A stretch of DNA of 64,000 nucleotides from Streptomyces albireticuli (GTDB lineage Bacteria; Actinomycetota; Actinomycetes; Streptomycetales; Streptomycetaceae), in assembly GCF_021228125.1 (NCBI RefSeq), contig NZ_JAJQQS010000002.1:124001-188000 (forward strand), written 5' to 3'. The position numbers and the translations under genes were made by a program. The notes below the pieces were generated by a model that did no database searches, was not told where the DNA came from, and saw only the letters and a list, made by a program, of their open reading frames with translations. Shown here piece after piece: positions 24,540-33,048 of the stretch (the stretch's first letter is position 1; the number at the start of each line of letters is the position of its first letter).

Positions 24540-26174
24540 GTGAGACGACGTTCCCGCACGGCCCGCGTGACCCGCCCGCCGCGCCTGCTGTCCGCCCTGC
24601 TGCTGGTCGCCGCCGCCCTCGCCGGCACCGCGCAGGCCCGCGCGGCCGACGGCGCCCCCGGCCCCGCCACGCCCGTCCCGCTCACCCACGTCATCCCGGC
24701 GCCCGCGTCCGTACACCCCGGCGGCGACCCCTACGAGATCACCGCACGCACCCGTATCCGGGTGCCCCACGACGCACCCGAGGCACGCCGGATCGCCGGG
24801 CGGCTCGCGGCGCTGCTGCGCCCCTCCACCGGCTATCCGCTGCCCGTCACCTCCACCGGCGGCCCCGGCGGAGGTGACGGCATCCGGCTGCTCCTCGGCG
24901 ACCCGGACCCGGCCCTCGGGGCCGAGGGCTACCGCCTCACGGTGACCCGCCGCTCCGTGACGCTCAGCGCCCGCGAGCCCGCCGGGCTCTTCCACGGCGT
25001 GCAGACCCTCCGTCAGCTGCTGCCCCCGCGCGTGGAGCGCGACCACAGGCAGCCCGGCCCCTGGACCGTCTCCGGCGGCACCGTCACCGACGTGCCGCGC
25101 TACGCCCACCGGGGCGCCATGCTCGACGTCGCCCGCCACTTCTTCCCGGTCGACGAGGTGAAGCGCACCGTCGACCAGCTCGCGCTCTACAAGATGAACA
25201 CGCTCCACCTGCACCTCTCCGACGACCAGGGCTGGCGGCTCGCCGTCGACTCCTGGCCCCGGCTGGCCACGTACGGCGGCAGCACCCAGGTGGGCGGCGG
25301 CCCCGGGGGCTTCTACGACAAGGACGACTACCGCGAGATCGTCCGGTACGCCGCGAGCCGCCACGTCACGGTCGTGCCCGAGATCGACATGCCCGGCCAC
25401 ACGAACGCGGCGCTCGCCTCGTACGCCCGGCTGAACTGCGACGGCGTCGCCCCACCCCTCTATACGGGCACGTCCGTCGGCTTCAGCTCGCTGTGCGTGG
25501 GCAAGCCGGACACGGACGAGTTCGTGGACGACGTCCTCGGCGAGCTGGCGGAACTGACGCCCGGGCCCACCCTGCACATCGGCGGCGACGAGGCGCACTC
25601 CACCGGTCACGCCGACTACGCGGCCTTCATGGAGAAGGCGCAGCGGGCCGTCGCGCGGCACGGCAAGCGGGTGGCCGGCTGGCACCAGCTGGCCGGGGCC
25701 CGGCCGGCGCCCGGCGCGCTCCTCCAGTACTGGGGCTACGACCGCACCGGCGCCGCCGAGCGCGCGCAGGTCGTGGCCGCGGTGCGGGCGGGCGCCGGGC
25801 TGGTCCTCTCGCCCGCGGACCGGGCCTACCTCGACATGAAGTACACCAAGGACACCCCACTGGGCCTGGAATGGGCCGGCCTGGTCGAGGTGCGGCGGTC
25901 CTACGACTGGGACCCGGGGAGCTATCTGCCGGGCGTCCCGGAGAGCGCCGTCGCGGGGGTGGAGGCGCCGCTGTGGACGGAGACGGTCTCGACCCGGGCG
26001 CAGCGCGAGTATCTGACCTTTCCGCGGCTGCCGGGGGTCGCGGAGCTGGGGTGGTCGCCGCGCTCCACGCATGGGTGGGGCGGGTATCGGGTGCGGCTCG
26101 CGGCTCAGGGGCCGCGGTGGGAGGCGATGGGGGTTTCTTATTACCGGTCGCCGCAGGTGCCGTGGGTGGGGTGA
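24540..26174 (+). CDS. Secreted GH20 beta-N-acetylhexosaminidase
   Basis: Predicted 544 residues from GTG at 24540 (GAAGGGA six bases upstream). A signal peptide with a basic N-region and hydrophobic core ends near ARA-ADG (about residue 36). Then come a GH20b-type domain and the catalytic TIM barrel with NTLHLHLSDDQGWRL, VPEIDMPGH and the catalytic Asp-Glu pair in GGDEAH (about 349-350). It removes terminal N-acetylglucosamine from chitin or glycan oligomers outside the cell, supplying amino sugars. It is monocistronic and converges on acdH through a repeat-type terminator. Confidence 0.94.
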   Translation: MRRRSRTARVTRPPRLLSALLLVAAALAGTAQARAADGAPGPATPVPLTHVIPAPASVHPGGDPYEITARTRIRVPHDAPEARRIAGRLAALLRPSTGYPLPVTSTGGPGGGDGIRLLLGDPDPALGAEGYRLTVTRRSVTLSAREPAGLFHGVQTLRQLLPPRVERDHRQPGPWTVSGGTVTDVPRYAHRGAMLDVARHFFPVDEVKRTVDQLALYKMNTLHLHLSDDQGWRLAVDSWPRLATYGGSTQVGGGPGGFYDKDDYREIVRYAASRHVTVVPEIDMPGHTNAALASYARLNCDGVAPPLYTGTSVGFSSLCVGKPDTDEFVDDVLGELAELTPGPTLHIGGDEAHSTGHADYAAFMEKAQRAVARHGKRVAGWHQLAGARPAPGALLQYWGYDRTGAAERAQVVAAVRAGAGLVLSPADRAYLDMKYTKDTPLGLEWAGLVEVRRSYDWDPGSYLPGVPESAVAGVEAPLWTETVSTRAQREYLTFPRLPGVAELGWSPRSTHGWGGYRVRLAAQGPRWEAMGVSYYRSPQVPWVG

Positions 26175-26204
26175 GGGTTTTTCCCCTACCCGCCCCTTCC
26201 CGAA

Positions 26205-26314
26205 TGTCCTCAGGCGTCGGACGGGCTGGTGTGGGTGGTGTCCTCGGGCGCCGGACGGGCTGGTGTGGGTGGTGTCCTCAAGCGCCGGACGGGCTGGATT
26301 TTCCGGCGCTTGAG
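26205..26314. repeat. 34-bp tandem repeats ending in a terminator hairpin
   Basis: Two 34-bp units (26205-26238, 26239-26272; consensus TGTCCTCAGGCGCCGGACGG then GCTGGTGTGGGTGG) are followed by a third start at 26273 that folds with an inverted copy (CTCAAGCGCCGG 26278-26289 with 26303-26314). It lies between the convergent hexosaminidase and acdH genes and resembles the element at 41 kb. The hairpin likely terminates both genes. Confidence 0.85.
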
Positions 26315-26326
26315 GGCCCGTAAGGG

Positions 26327-27493
26327 CTAGCTCGCGAAGCCCAGTTCCCGGGCGATCAGCATGCGCTGCACCTCGCTCGTGCCCTCGCCGATCTCCAGGA
26401 TCTTGGAGTCGCGCCACATCCGGGCCACCGGGTACTCGTTCATGAAGCCGTAGCCGCCGTGGATCTGGGTTGCCTCGCGGGCGTTGTCGACCGCGACCGT
26501 CGAGGAGTAGAGCTTGGCGATCGCCGCCTGCTTCTTGAAGGGCTCGTCGCGCACCAGCCGGGACGCGGCGTCGCGCCAGGAGACGCGGGCGGTGTGGGCC
26601 TTCATCTCCATGTCGGCCAGCTTGAACTGGATCGCCTGGTTGTCGCCGATCGGCCGGCCGAACGCCCGGCGGGTCCGCGCGTACGCCACGGACTCGTCGA
26701 CGCAGCCCTGGGCGAGGCCGGTGGCCAGGGCCGAGATCGCGATCCGGCCCTCGTCCAGGATCTGGAGGAACTGCGCGTACCCGCGGCCCTGCTCGCCCAG
26801 CAGGTTGGCGGCCGGCACCCGGACTTCGGAGAAGCTCAGCTCACGGGTGTCCGAGGCGTTCCAGCCGACCTTGGAGTAGGGGGCCGCGACGGTGAAGCCG
26901 GGCGTGCCGGAGGGCACGATGATCGTGGAGATCAGCGGCTTGCCGTCGGCGGTGCGGCCGGTGACGGCGGTGACCGTGACCAGGCCCGTGATGTCCGTGC
27001 CGGAGTTGGTGATGAAGCACTTGGTGCCGTTGATCACCCATTCGCCCGTGGCCTCGTCCAGCCGGGCGGTGGTGCGGGTGCCGCCCGCGTCCGAGCCGCA
27101 CTCCGGCTCGGTCAGGCCGAAGGCGCCCAGCGTCTCGCCGGAGCATAGCGCGGGCAGCCACTGCCGCTTCTGCTCCTCCGTGCCGAAGCGGAAGACCGGC
27201 ATGGCGCCGAGGGAGACGCCCGCCTCCAGGGTGATCGCGACGGAGGAGTCCACCCGGGCGAGCTCCTCCAGGGCGAGGCCGAGGGCGAGGTAGTCGCCGC
27301 CCATGCCGCCGTACTCCTCGGGGAAGGGCAGTCCGAAGAGGCCCATCCGGCCCATCTCCCGCACGATCTCGTACGGGAACTCGTGGCGCTCGTAGTACTC
27401 GCCGATCTTCGGTGCGACCACGTCGTGGGCGAACTCCTCCACCGTGCGGCGGAGCTCCTCGTGCTCTGGGGTCAGTCGGTGGTCCAGCGACAT
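26327..27493 (-). CDS. acdH: Acyl-CoA dehydrogenase (branched-chain/short-chain type)
   Basis: A 388-residue flavoenzyme oxidising acyl-CoA to enoyl-CoA. The FAD/substrate signatures are present (GLTEPECGSDAGGTRTTA, ARTRRAFGRPIGDNQ, QIHGGYGFMNEYP). The catalytic Glu is E370 in IGEGTSEV, the usual short/medium-chain position; the alternative position before R250 is Gly. It closes the operon with HMG-CoA lyase and acyl-CoA carboxylase, matching the locus I know as acdH, involved in branched-chain amino-acid catabolism. It starts three bases after the lyase stop. Confidence 0.94.
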   Translation of the reverse strand: MSLDHRLTPEHEELRRTVEEFAHDVVAPKIGEYYERHEFPYEIVREMGRMGLFGLPFPEEYGGMGGDYLALGLALEELARVDSSVAITLEAGVSLGAMPVFRFGTEEQKRQWLPALCSGETLGAFGLTEPECGSDAGGTRTTARLDEATGEWVINGTKCFITNSGTDITGLVTVTAVTGRTADGKPLISTIIVPSGTPGFTVAAPYSKVGWNASDTRELSFSEVRVPAANLLGEQGRGYAQFLQILDEGRIAISALATGLAQGCVDESVAYARTRRAFGRPIGDNQAIQFKLADMEMKAHTARVSWRDAASRLVRDEPFKKQAAIAKLYSSTVAVDNAREATQIHGGYGFMNEYPVARMWRDSKILEIGEGTSEVQRMLIARELGFAS

Positions 27494-27496
27494 GGC

Positions 27497-28435
27497 TCAG
27501 TTCTCCTGGGGGGCGAGGGCACGCACGGTGCGGGACGGGCTGGGGCGGCCGAGCCGGTCGGCCATCCACACGCTGGTGGCGGTGAGCAGGCGGAGGTCGA
27601 CGCCGGTGTCGATGCCGAGGCCGTCGAGCATCCACACCAGGTCCTCGGTGGCGAGGTTGCCCGTGGCGCTCTTCGCGTACGGGCAGCCGCCGAGGCCGCC
27701 CGCGGAGGCGTCGACGGTGGTCACGCCGTGCCGGAGCGCGGCGAGGGTGTTGGCCAGGGCCTGGCCGTACGTGTCGTGGAAGTGCACGGCCAGCCGGGCG
27801 GTGGGCACGCCGGCCGTGCCGAGCGCGGTGAGCAGGGCGCCGACGTGGCCGGGTGTGGCGACGCCGATGGTGTCGCCGAGGCTGAGCTCGTCGCAGCCGA
27901 GGTCCATGAGGCGGCGGGCGACCCGTACGACGCCCTCGACGGGGACGGGGCCCTCCCAGGGGTCGCCGAAGCACATGGAGAGATAGCCGCGCACACCGGC
28001 GCCGGCCTCCTTCGCCCTGGCCACGACCGGGGCGAACATGTCCAGCGACTGGTCGACCGTGCGGTTGAGGTTGGCCTTGGCGAAGGACTCCGTCGCGCTG
28101 CCGAAGACCGCGACCTCCCGGGCGCCCAGGGCCAGGGCGCGGTCCAGGCCGCGCTCGTTGGGCACCAGGACCGGGAGGCGGGCGGCGACGCCGTCGAGCA
28201 TCGGGAACAGCCGCTCGGCGTCGGCGAGCTGCGGCACCCACTTCGGGTGCACGAAGCTCGTCGCCTCGACGGTGCCGAGGCCGGCGGCGGCGAGCCGGCG
28301 GATGAACTCCGCCTTCACCTCCACCGGTACGACCGTCTTCTCGTTCTGGAGGCCGTCGCGCGGGCCGACCTCGTGGATCCGGACGCGGTCCGGGAGGCCG
28401 GGGTCCGGTACGGGCATCGGCAGTCCGTCGATCAT
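27497..28435 (-). CDS. Hydroxymethylglutaryl-CoA lyase
   Basis: A 312-residue TIM-barrel enzyme cleaving HMG-CoA to acetyl-CoA and acetoacetate, the last step of leucine degradation. Diagnostic segments are IHEVGPRDGLQNEK, VEATSFVHPKWVPQ, HFHDTYGQALAN, and SAGGLGGCPYAKSATGNLA with the catalytic Cys. The ATG at 28435 overlaps the carboxylase alpha stop by four bases (ATGA), so the two are translationally coupled. Confidence 0.95.
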   Translation of the reverse strand: MIDGLPMPVPDPGLPDRVRIHEVGPRDGLQNEKTVVPVEVKAEFIRRLAAAGLGTVEATSFVHPKWVPQLADAERLFPMLDGVAARLPVLVPNERGLDRALALGAREVAVFGSATESFAKANLNRTVDQSLDMFAPVVARAKEAGAGVRGYLSMCFGDPWEGPVPVEGVVRVARRLMDLGCDELSLGDTIGVATPGHVGALLTALGTAGVPTARLAVHFHDTYGQALANTLAALRHGVTTVDASAGGLGGCPYAKSATGNLATEDLVWMLDGLGIDTGVDLRLLTATSVWMADRLGRPSPSRTVRALAPQEN

Positions 28436-30579
28436 GATTCCTCCCGCGGGGTGACGACGGCCAGGACCTGGTCCATGGCGACCGTGGTGCCGGCGGTGAC
28501 GTCCAGCTCGGTGACGGTGCCGTCGTGCGGGGCGGAGATGACGTGCTCCATCTTCATCGCCTCGACGACGAGGAGGCTCTGACCGGCGGCCACGGTGTCA
28601 CCGACGGCGGCCTTGACGACGGTGACGGTGCCGGGCATGGGGGCGGTGAGCGCCCCGGCGTGCGCGGCGCCGGACCCGCCCAGGGCCTCGACGGGGTCGT
28701 GGTCCTGGAGGTGCCAGGCGTCACCGTCCCGCCCGAGCCAGGTGCCGGCCGGGCCACGGGCGTGGGTGAAGGTGTGGGTGAGGCCGTTCAGCTCGATGGT
28801 GAGCGTGGTGGGCGTGAGCCGCACGATTCGCGCGGGGGCGGGGTTCTCCCCGGGCGCCGGGGCGGGAGAGCCCGTGCCGAGGCCGGGGGACGTGCCCGTG
28901 CCGGGCCCGGCGGGCGTGCCCGCAGCTAGCCCGGCGCCGGGTTCCCCGGATCCCTCCGGGGCCGCGAGCCCCTCCGGCAGGGCGACCTCCATGCGGGACC
29001 CCGTCCCGCGCACCCGTACCGTCACCGGGTCCTGACCCGGCGCCCGTACGTGGTGGAGGGTCCACGCGGGCTCGCCGCCCAGGCGCCAGCCCGTCGGGAC
29101 GGAGAAGGGGTCCACCCAGGCGCCCGGCCCCTCGGAGGAGGCCACCGGCGCCAGTCCCGCCTGCCGGAGCAGGCCCGCCGCCGCGTACACCTCGGCCGGG
29201 ACGGACGTCCGCACCAGCGACGCCGCGTCACGGTCGACGAGCCCCGTGTCCAGGGCGCCGGAGACGACGGACGGGTGCGCCAGCAGCCGCCGCAGGAAGC
29301 CCACGTTGGTGTCGACGCCCAGGACGACCGTCTCCGCCAGCGCCGCCCGCAGCCTGCGCAGCGCGGTCGGGCGGTCCGGGCCGTAGGCGATGACCTTGGC
29401 GAGCATCGGGTCGTAGGCCGTGCCGACCTCGGTGCCTTCCGAGAGGCCCGAGTCGACGCGGACGCCGTCGCCCGCGGGCTCGCCCAGCAGCCGCACCGCG
29501 CCCGCCGACGGCAGGAAGTCGACCCGCTCACCGGTCACCCGGGCCGTCTCCGCGCAGACGCGCGCCTCAACGGCGTGCCCGGTGAGGGTGACGTCCTCCT
29601 GAGCGAGGCCCAGCCGCCCGCCGGCGGCGACCCGCAGCTGCCACTCGACCAGGTCCAGGCCGGTGACGAGCTCCGTCACGGGGTGCTCCACCTGGAGGCG
29701 GGTGTTCATCTCCATGAAGTAGTACGCGGAGGGGTCCTCGCCGGGGACGATGAACTCGACCGTGCCCGCGCCCGTGTAGCCGCAGGAGCGCGCCGCCTGC
29801 GCGGCGGCCTCGCCCATCGCGGCGCGGGTGGCCTCGTCCAGGAGGACGCTGGGCGCCTCCTCGACGATCTTCTGGTGGCGGCGCTGGAGCGAGCACTCGC
29901 GCTCGCCGAGGTGGAGGACGCCGCCGTGCCCGTCGGCCAGCACCTGGATCTCGATGTGGCGCGGCCGGTCGATCCAGCGCTCCACGAGCAGGGTGTCGTC
30001 GCCGAAGGAGCCGCGCGCCTCCCGCCGGGCGGCGGCGATCTCCTCGCCCAGCAGGGCCTCGTCCCGGACCAGCCGCATGCCCTTGCCGCCGCCGCCCGCC
30101 GAGGGCTTGAGCAGGACGGGCATGCCGATCTCCCGGGCGGCGGCGGTGAGCTGGGCGTCCGTCAGCCCGCTGCCCGAGGAGCCGGGCACGACGGGCACGC
30201 CCGCCGCGCGCACCGTCTCCTTGGCGCGGATCTTGTCACCCATCAGCTCGATCGCCCCGGCGGGCGGGCCGATGAAGACGAGCCCGGCGGCCTCGCAGGC
30301 GCGGGCGAAGGCGGCGTTCTCGGCGAGGAAGCCGTAGCCGGGGTGCACGGCCCGCGCGCCCGTGCGGGCGGCGGCGCCGAGGAGGCGCTCCACCGACAGA
30401 TAGCTCTCGGCCGCGGCCGCCGGGCCGATCCGGACGGCGGTGTCGGCCTCCCGGACGTGCCGGGCGTCCGCGTCGGCGTCGCTGAAGACGGCGACCGAAC
30501 GGATGCCGAGCTTCCGGAGCGTACGGATCACCCGGACGGCGATCTCGCCGCGGTTGGCGACCAGGACGGTGTCGAACAC
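28432..30579 (-). CDS. Acyl-CoA carboxylase alpha subunit (biotin carboxylase + BCCP)
   Basis: About 715 residues. The N-terminal biotin carboxylase domain (VFDTVLVANRGEIAVRVIRT start; KPSAGGGGKGMRLV ATP grasp; EMNTRLQVEHPVTE) is followed by a linker and a C-terminal biotin carrier domain with the biotinylated Lys in VVEAMKMEHV. Operon context (HMG-CoA lyase, acyl-CoA dehydrogenase, carboxyltransferase) points to methylcrotonyl-CoA carboxylase. GTG at 30579 is preferred because GGGGG lies nine bases upstream; the ATG at 30588 has the G-run directly against it. A Gly/Pro-rich stretch sits around residues 545-590. Confidence 0.94.
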   Translation of the reverse strand: MFDTVLVANRGEIAVRVIRTLRKLGIRSVAVFSDADADARHVREADTAVRIGPAAAAESYLSVERLLGAAARTGARAVHPGYGFLAENAAFARACEAAGLVFIGPPAGAIELMGDKIRAKETVRAAGVPVVPGSSGSGLTDAQLTAAAREIGMPVLLKPSAGGGGKGMRLVRDEALLGEEIAAARREARGSFGDDTLLVERWIDRPRHIEIQVLADGHGGVLHLGERECSLQRRHQKIVEEAPSVLLDEATRAAMGEAAAQAARSCGYTGAGTVEFIVPGEDPSAYYFMEMNTRLQVEHPVTELVTGLDLVEWQLRVAAGGRLGLAQEDVTLTGHAVEARVCAETARVTGERVDFLPSAGAVRLLGEPAGDGVRVDSGLSEGTEVGTAYDPMLAKVIAYGPDRPTALRRLRAALAETVVLGVDTNVGFLRRLLAHPSVVSGALDTGLVDRDAASLVRTSVPAEVYAAAGLLRQAGLAPVASSEGPGAWVDPFSVPTGWRLGGEPAWTLHHVRAPGQDPVTVRVRGTGSRMEVALPEGLAAPEGSGEPGAGLAAGTPAGPGTGTSPGLGTGSPAPAPGENPAPARIVRLTPTTLTIELNGLTHTFTHARGPAGTWLGRDGDAWHLQDHDPVEALGGSGAAHAGALTAPMPGTVTVVKAAVGDTVAAGQSLLVVEAMKMEHVISAPHDGTVTELDVTAGTTVAMDQVLAVVTPREES

Positions 30580-30592
30580 TGTGTGCATCCCC

Positions 30593-32224
30593 CTACATCC
30601 GGAAGACGCCGTAGCCGGGCGCCATGGGGTCCTTGGCGGGCAGCGGCGCGTTCGCGCACGCCGTAAGGGCGAGACCGAGCACGGTCCGGGTCTCCAGCGG
30701 GTCGATGACCCCGTCGTCCCACAGCCGCGCGGTGGCGTAATAGGCGCTGCCCTGCGTCTCGTACTGCTCCCGGATCGGGGCGCGGAAGGCGTCCTCCTCC
30801 TCGGCGGCCCACTTCTCGCCGCGCGCCTCCAGCTGGTCCCGCTTGACGGTCGCGAGCACCGAGGCGGCCTGCTCGCCGCCCATCACCGAGATCTTGGCGT
30901 TGGGCCACATCCACAGGAAGCGCGGCGAATAGGCGCGCCCGCACATCGAGTAGTTGCCCGCGCCGTAGGAGCCGCCGACGACGACCGTGAGCTTGGGGAC
31001 GCGGGTGCAGGCCACCGCCGTCACCATCTTGGCGCCGTGCTTGGCGATGCCGCCCGCCTCGTACTGCCGGCCGACCATGAAGCCGGAGATGTTCTGGAGG
31101 AAGAGCAAGGGGATGCCGCGCTGGTCGCACAGCTCGATGAAGTGCGCGCCCTTCTGGGCGGACTCGGCGAAGAGGATGCCGTTGTTGGCGACGATGCCGA
31201 CCGGGTGGCCGTGGATCCGGGCGAAGCCCGTCACCAGGGTCTGCCCGAACTCGGCCTTGAACTCGGCGAACCGCGAGCCGTCCACCAGGCGCGCGATGAT
31301 CTCCCGCGCGTCGTAGGGCGTGCGGGGGTCGACGGGCACCGCGCCGTAGAGCCCCGCGGGGTCGACGGCGGGCTCCTCCACCGGCTCCACCGGCCAGGGC
31401 GGCGCGGCCCGCCCGGGGAGCGTCGAGACGATGGTGCGGACGATCCGCAGGGCGTGCGCGTCGTCCTCGGCGAGGTGGTCGGTGACGCCGGAGACCTTGG
31501 AGTGGACCTCGCCGCCGCCCAGCTCCTCCGCCGTGACGACCTCGCCGGTGGCGGCCTTCACCAGCGGCGGGCCGCCCAGGAAGATGGTGCCCTGGTTCCG
31601 CACGATCACGGCCTCGTCGCTCATCGCCGGGACGTAGGCGCCGCCGGCCGTGCAGGAGCCGAGCACCGCGGCGATCTGCGGGATGCCCGCGCCGGACATC
31701 CGGGCCTGGTTGTAGAAGATCCGGCCGAAGTGCTCGCGGTCGGGGAAGACCTCGTCCTGCATCGGCAGGAAGGCGCCGCCGGAGTCCACCAGATACAGGC
31801 AGGGCAGCCGGTTCTCCAGGGCCACCTCCTGCGCGCGCAGGTGCTTCTTCACGGTCATCGGGTAGTACGTGCCGCCCTTGACCGTGGCGTCGTTGGCGAC
31901 GATCACCGTCTCGCGGCCGGAGACCCGCCCGATCCCGGCGATCACCCCGGCGGCCGGCGCGGCGCCGCCGTACATCCCCTCGGCCGCCAGGGGGGCCAGC
32001 TCCAGGAACGGCGAGCCCGGGTCCAGCAGGGCGTCCACCCGGTCGCGCGGCAGCAGTTTGCCGCGCGCGGTGTGCTTCTCCCGGGCCCTCTCGCCCCCGC
32101 CCAGCCGGGCCGCGGCGAGCCGCTCCCGCAGCCCCGCGGACAGCTCGCGGTGAGCGGCCTCGTTGGCCCGCCAGGCGTCGGACGCCGGATCGGCGGCGCT
32201 CCCCAGCGCCGGTGCCTGCTGCAT
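30593..32224 (-). CDS. Acyl-CoA carboxyltransferase beta subunit (methylcrotonyl-CoA type)
   Basis: A 543-residue carboxyltransferase with two crotonase-like halves. The oxyanion-hole glycine segments are [14 protein letters not shown] in the first half and [20 protein letters not shown] in the second. The length and [14 protein letters not shown] segment match MCC beta/AccD1 proteins. ATG at 32224 ([13 protein letters not shown]) has GGGAG nine bases upstream; a 13-codon longer frame would run through the operator region. First gene of the leucine-degradation operon, reading away from the TetR gene. Confidence 0.94.
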   Translation of the reverse strand: MQQAPALGSAADPASDAWRANEAAHRELSAGLRERLAAARLGGGERAREKHTARGKLLPRDRVDALLDPGSPFLELAPLAAEGMYGGAAPAAGVIAGIGRVSGRETVIVANDATVKGGTYYPMTVKKHLRAQEVALENRLPCLYLVDSGGAFLPMQDEVFPDREHFGRIFYNQARMSGAGIPQIAAVLGSCTAGGAYVPAMSDEAVIVRNQGTIFLGGPPLVKAATGEVVTAEELGGGEVHSKVSGVTDHLAEDDAHALRIVRTIVSTLPGRAAPPWPVEPVEEPAVDPAGLYGAVPVDPRTPYDAREIIARLVDGSRFAEFKAEFGQTLVTGFARIHGHPVGIVANNGILFAESAQKGAHFIELCDQRGIPLLFLQNISGFMVGRQYEAGGIAKHGAKMVTAVACTRVPKLTVVVGGSYGAGNYSMCGRAYSPRFLWMWPNAKISVMGGEQAASVLATVKRDQLEARGEKWAAEEEDAFRAPIREQYETQGSAYYATARLWDDGVIDPLETRTVLGLALTACANAPLPAKDPMAPGYGVFRM

Positions 32225-32245
32225 GTACTCGAGCTCCCTTGCTCG

Positions 32246-32290
32246 GTTAATGAGCGTTAACACATTTCCTTCAGGTTAACGACCACTAAC
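32246..32290. promoter_or_regulatory. Two direct copies of a 16-bp operator
   Basis: GTTAATGAGCGTTAAC (32246-32261) and GTTAACGACCACTAAC (32275-32290) share GTTAA-N-GA-N-C-N3-TAAC, each with GTTA/TAAC dyad ends. The spacing is 29 bp. They fill the divergent gap between the carboxylase operon and the TetR gene, and the second overlaps the TetR -35. Binding by the adjacent TetR protein is inferred. Confidence 0.75.
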
Positions 32291-32312
32291 GCCGCTGTCT
32301 AGAATTACTTTC
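32276..32312 (+). promoter_or_regulatory. Promoter of tetR gene, probably leaderless
   Basis: TTAACG (32276-32281) and the consensus Streptomyces -10 TAGAAT (32300-32305) are 18 bp apart. The GTG start at 32313 begins seven bases after the -10, so transcription would start at or next to the start codon. No ribosome site is present, which agrees. Confidence 0.7.
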
Positions 32313-32939
32313 GTGACTGACGTAGCGACCCGCACCTCGACCGCCGCCCCCACCCGCCGGGAGCGGATCCTCCAGGAGGCCGCGCGGCTCTTCGCCGAGC
32401 GCGGTTTCCACGGCGTGGGCGTGGACGAGATAGGAGCGGCGGTCGGCATCAGCGGCCCCGGCCTCTACCGCCACTTCGCCGGCAAGGATGCGATGCTCTC
32501 GGAGCTCCTGGTGGGCATCAGCGAGCGGCTCCTCGCGGGCGGCCGGGAGCGGGTGGCGGCGGCCACCGGCGGGGGCGGCGGCCCGGCGGCCGTGCTGGAC
32601 TCGCTCGTCGACGGGCACATCGACTTCGCCCTCGACGACCGCGCCCTGATCACCCTCCACGACCGCGAGCTGGGCCAGCTGAGGGACACCGACCGCAAGC
32701 TGGTGCGCTCCCTCCAGCGCCAGTACGTCGAGCTCTGGGTCGAGGTCGTGCGCGCCCTGCACCCCGGCGCGGGCGAGGCGGAGGCCCGGGCCGCCGTCCA
32801 CGCCGTCTTCGGGCTGCTCAACTCCACCCCGCACCTCGGCCGCCCCGGCGCCCTCCCGGGCCGCGACGCCACCGCCGCCCTGCTGCGCAGGCTGGCGCTG
32901 GGGGCGCTCGCGAGCCTCACCGGAGGCGCGGAGGAGTGA
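32313..32939 (+). CDS. TetR-family regulator of the acyl-CoA/leucine operon
   Basis: A 208-residue repressor-type protein. The N-terminal TetR HTH spans residues about 15-60 (RRERILQEAARLFAERGFHG, then IGAAVGISGPGLYRHFAGK), followed by a ligand-binding helical domain with no specific signature. The GTG at 32313 begins directly after a consensus -10. Position, divergence and the two 16-bp operators in the shared promoter suggest it represses the carboxylase operon and itself, with an acyl-CoA as likely effector (inference). Confidence 0.93.
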   Translation: MTDVATRTSTAAPTRRERILQEAARLFAERGFHGVGVDEIGAAVGISGPGLYRHFAGKDAMLSELLVGISERLLAGGRERVAAATGGGGGPAAVLDSLVDGHIDFALDDRALITLHDRELGQLRDTDRKLVRSLQRQYVELWVEVVRALHPGAGEAEARAAVHAVFGLLNSTPHLGRPGALPGRDATAALLRRLALGALASLTGGAEE

Positions 32940-32997
32940 CCTGCCGGTGATCCGCGCACTCTGGACAGCCGACATGACCCCCGGGTAACTTGCCGCC

Positions 32998-33011
32998 TGA
33001 GCGAGCGCTTA
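32998..33011. promoter_or_regulatory. 14-bp dyad upstream of second acyl-CoA dehydrogenase
   Basis: TGAGCGAGCGCTTA fits the dyad TNAGCG-NN-CGCTNA and lies 38 bp before the ATG of the acyl-CoA dehydrogenase at 33049. It is placed where a TetR-type repressor would act. It is not similar to the GTTAA-type operators 700 bp away. Confidence 0.4.
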
Positions 33012-33048
33012 GACATGTCCGGACGGGCATGCGCGACGAGGGGGCAGG

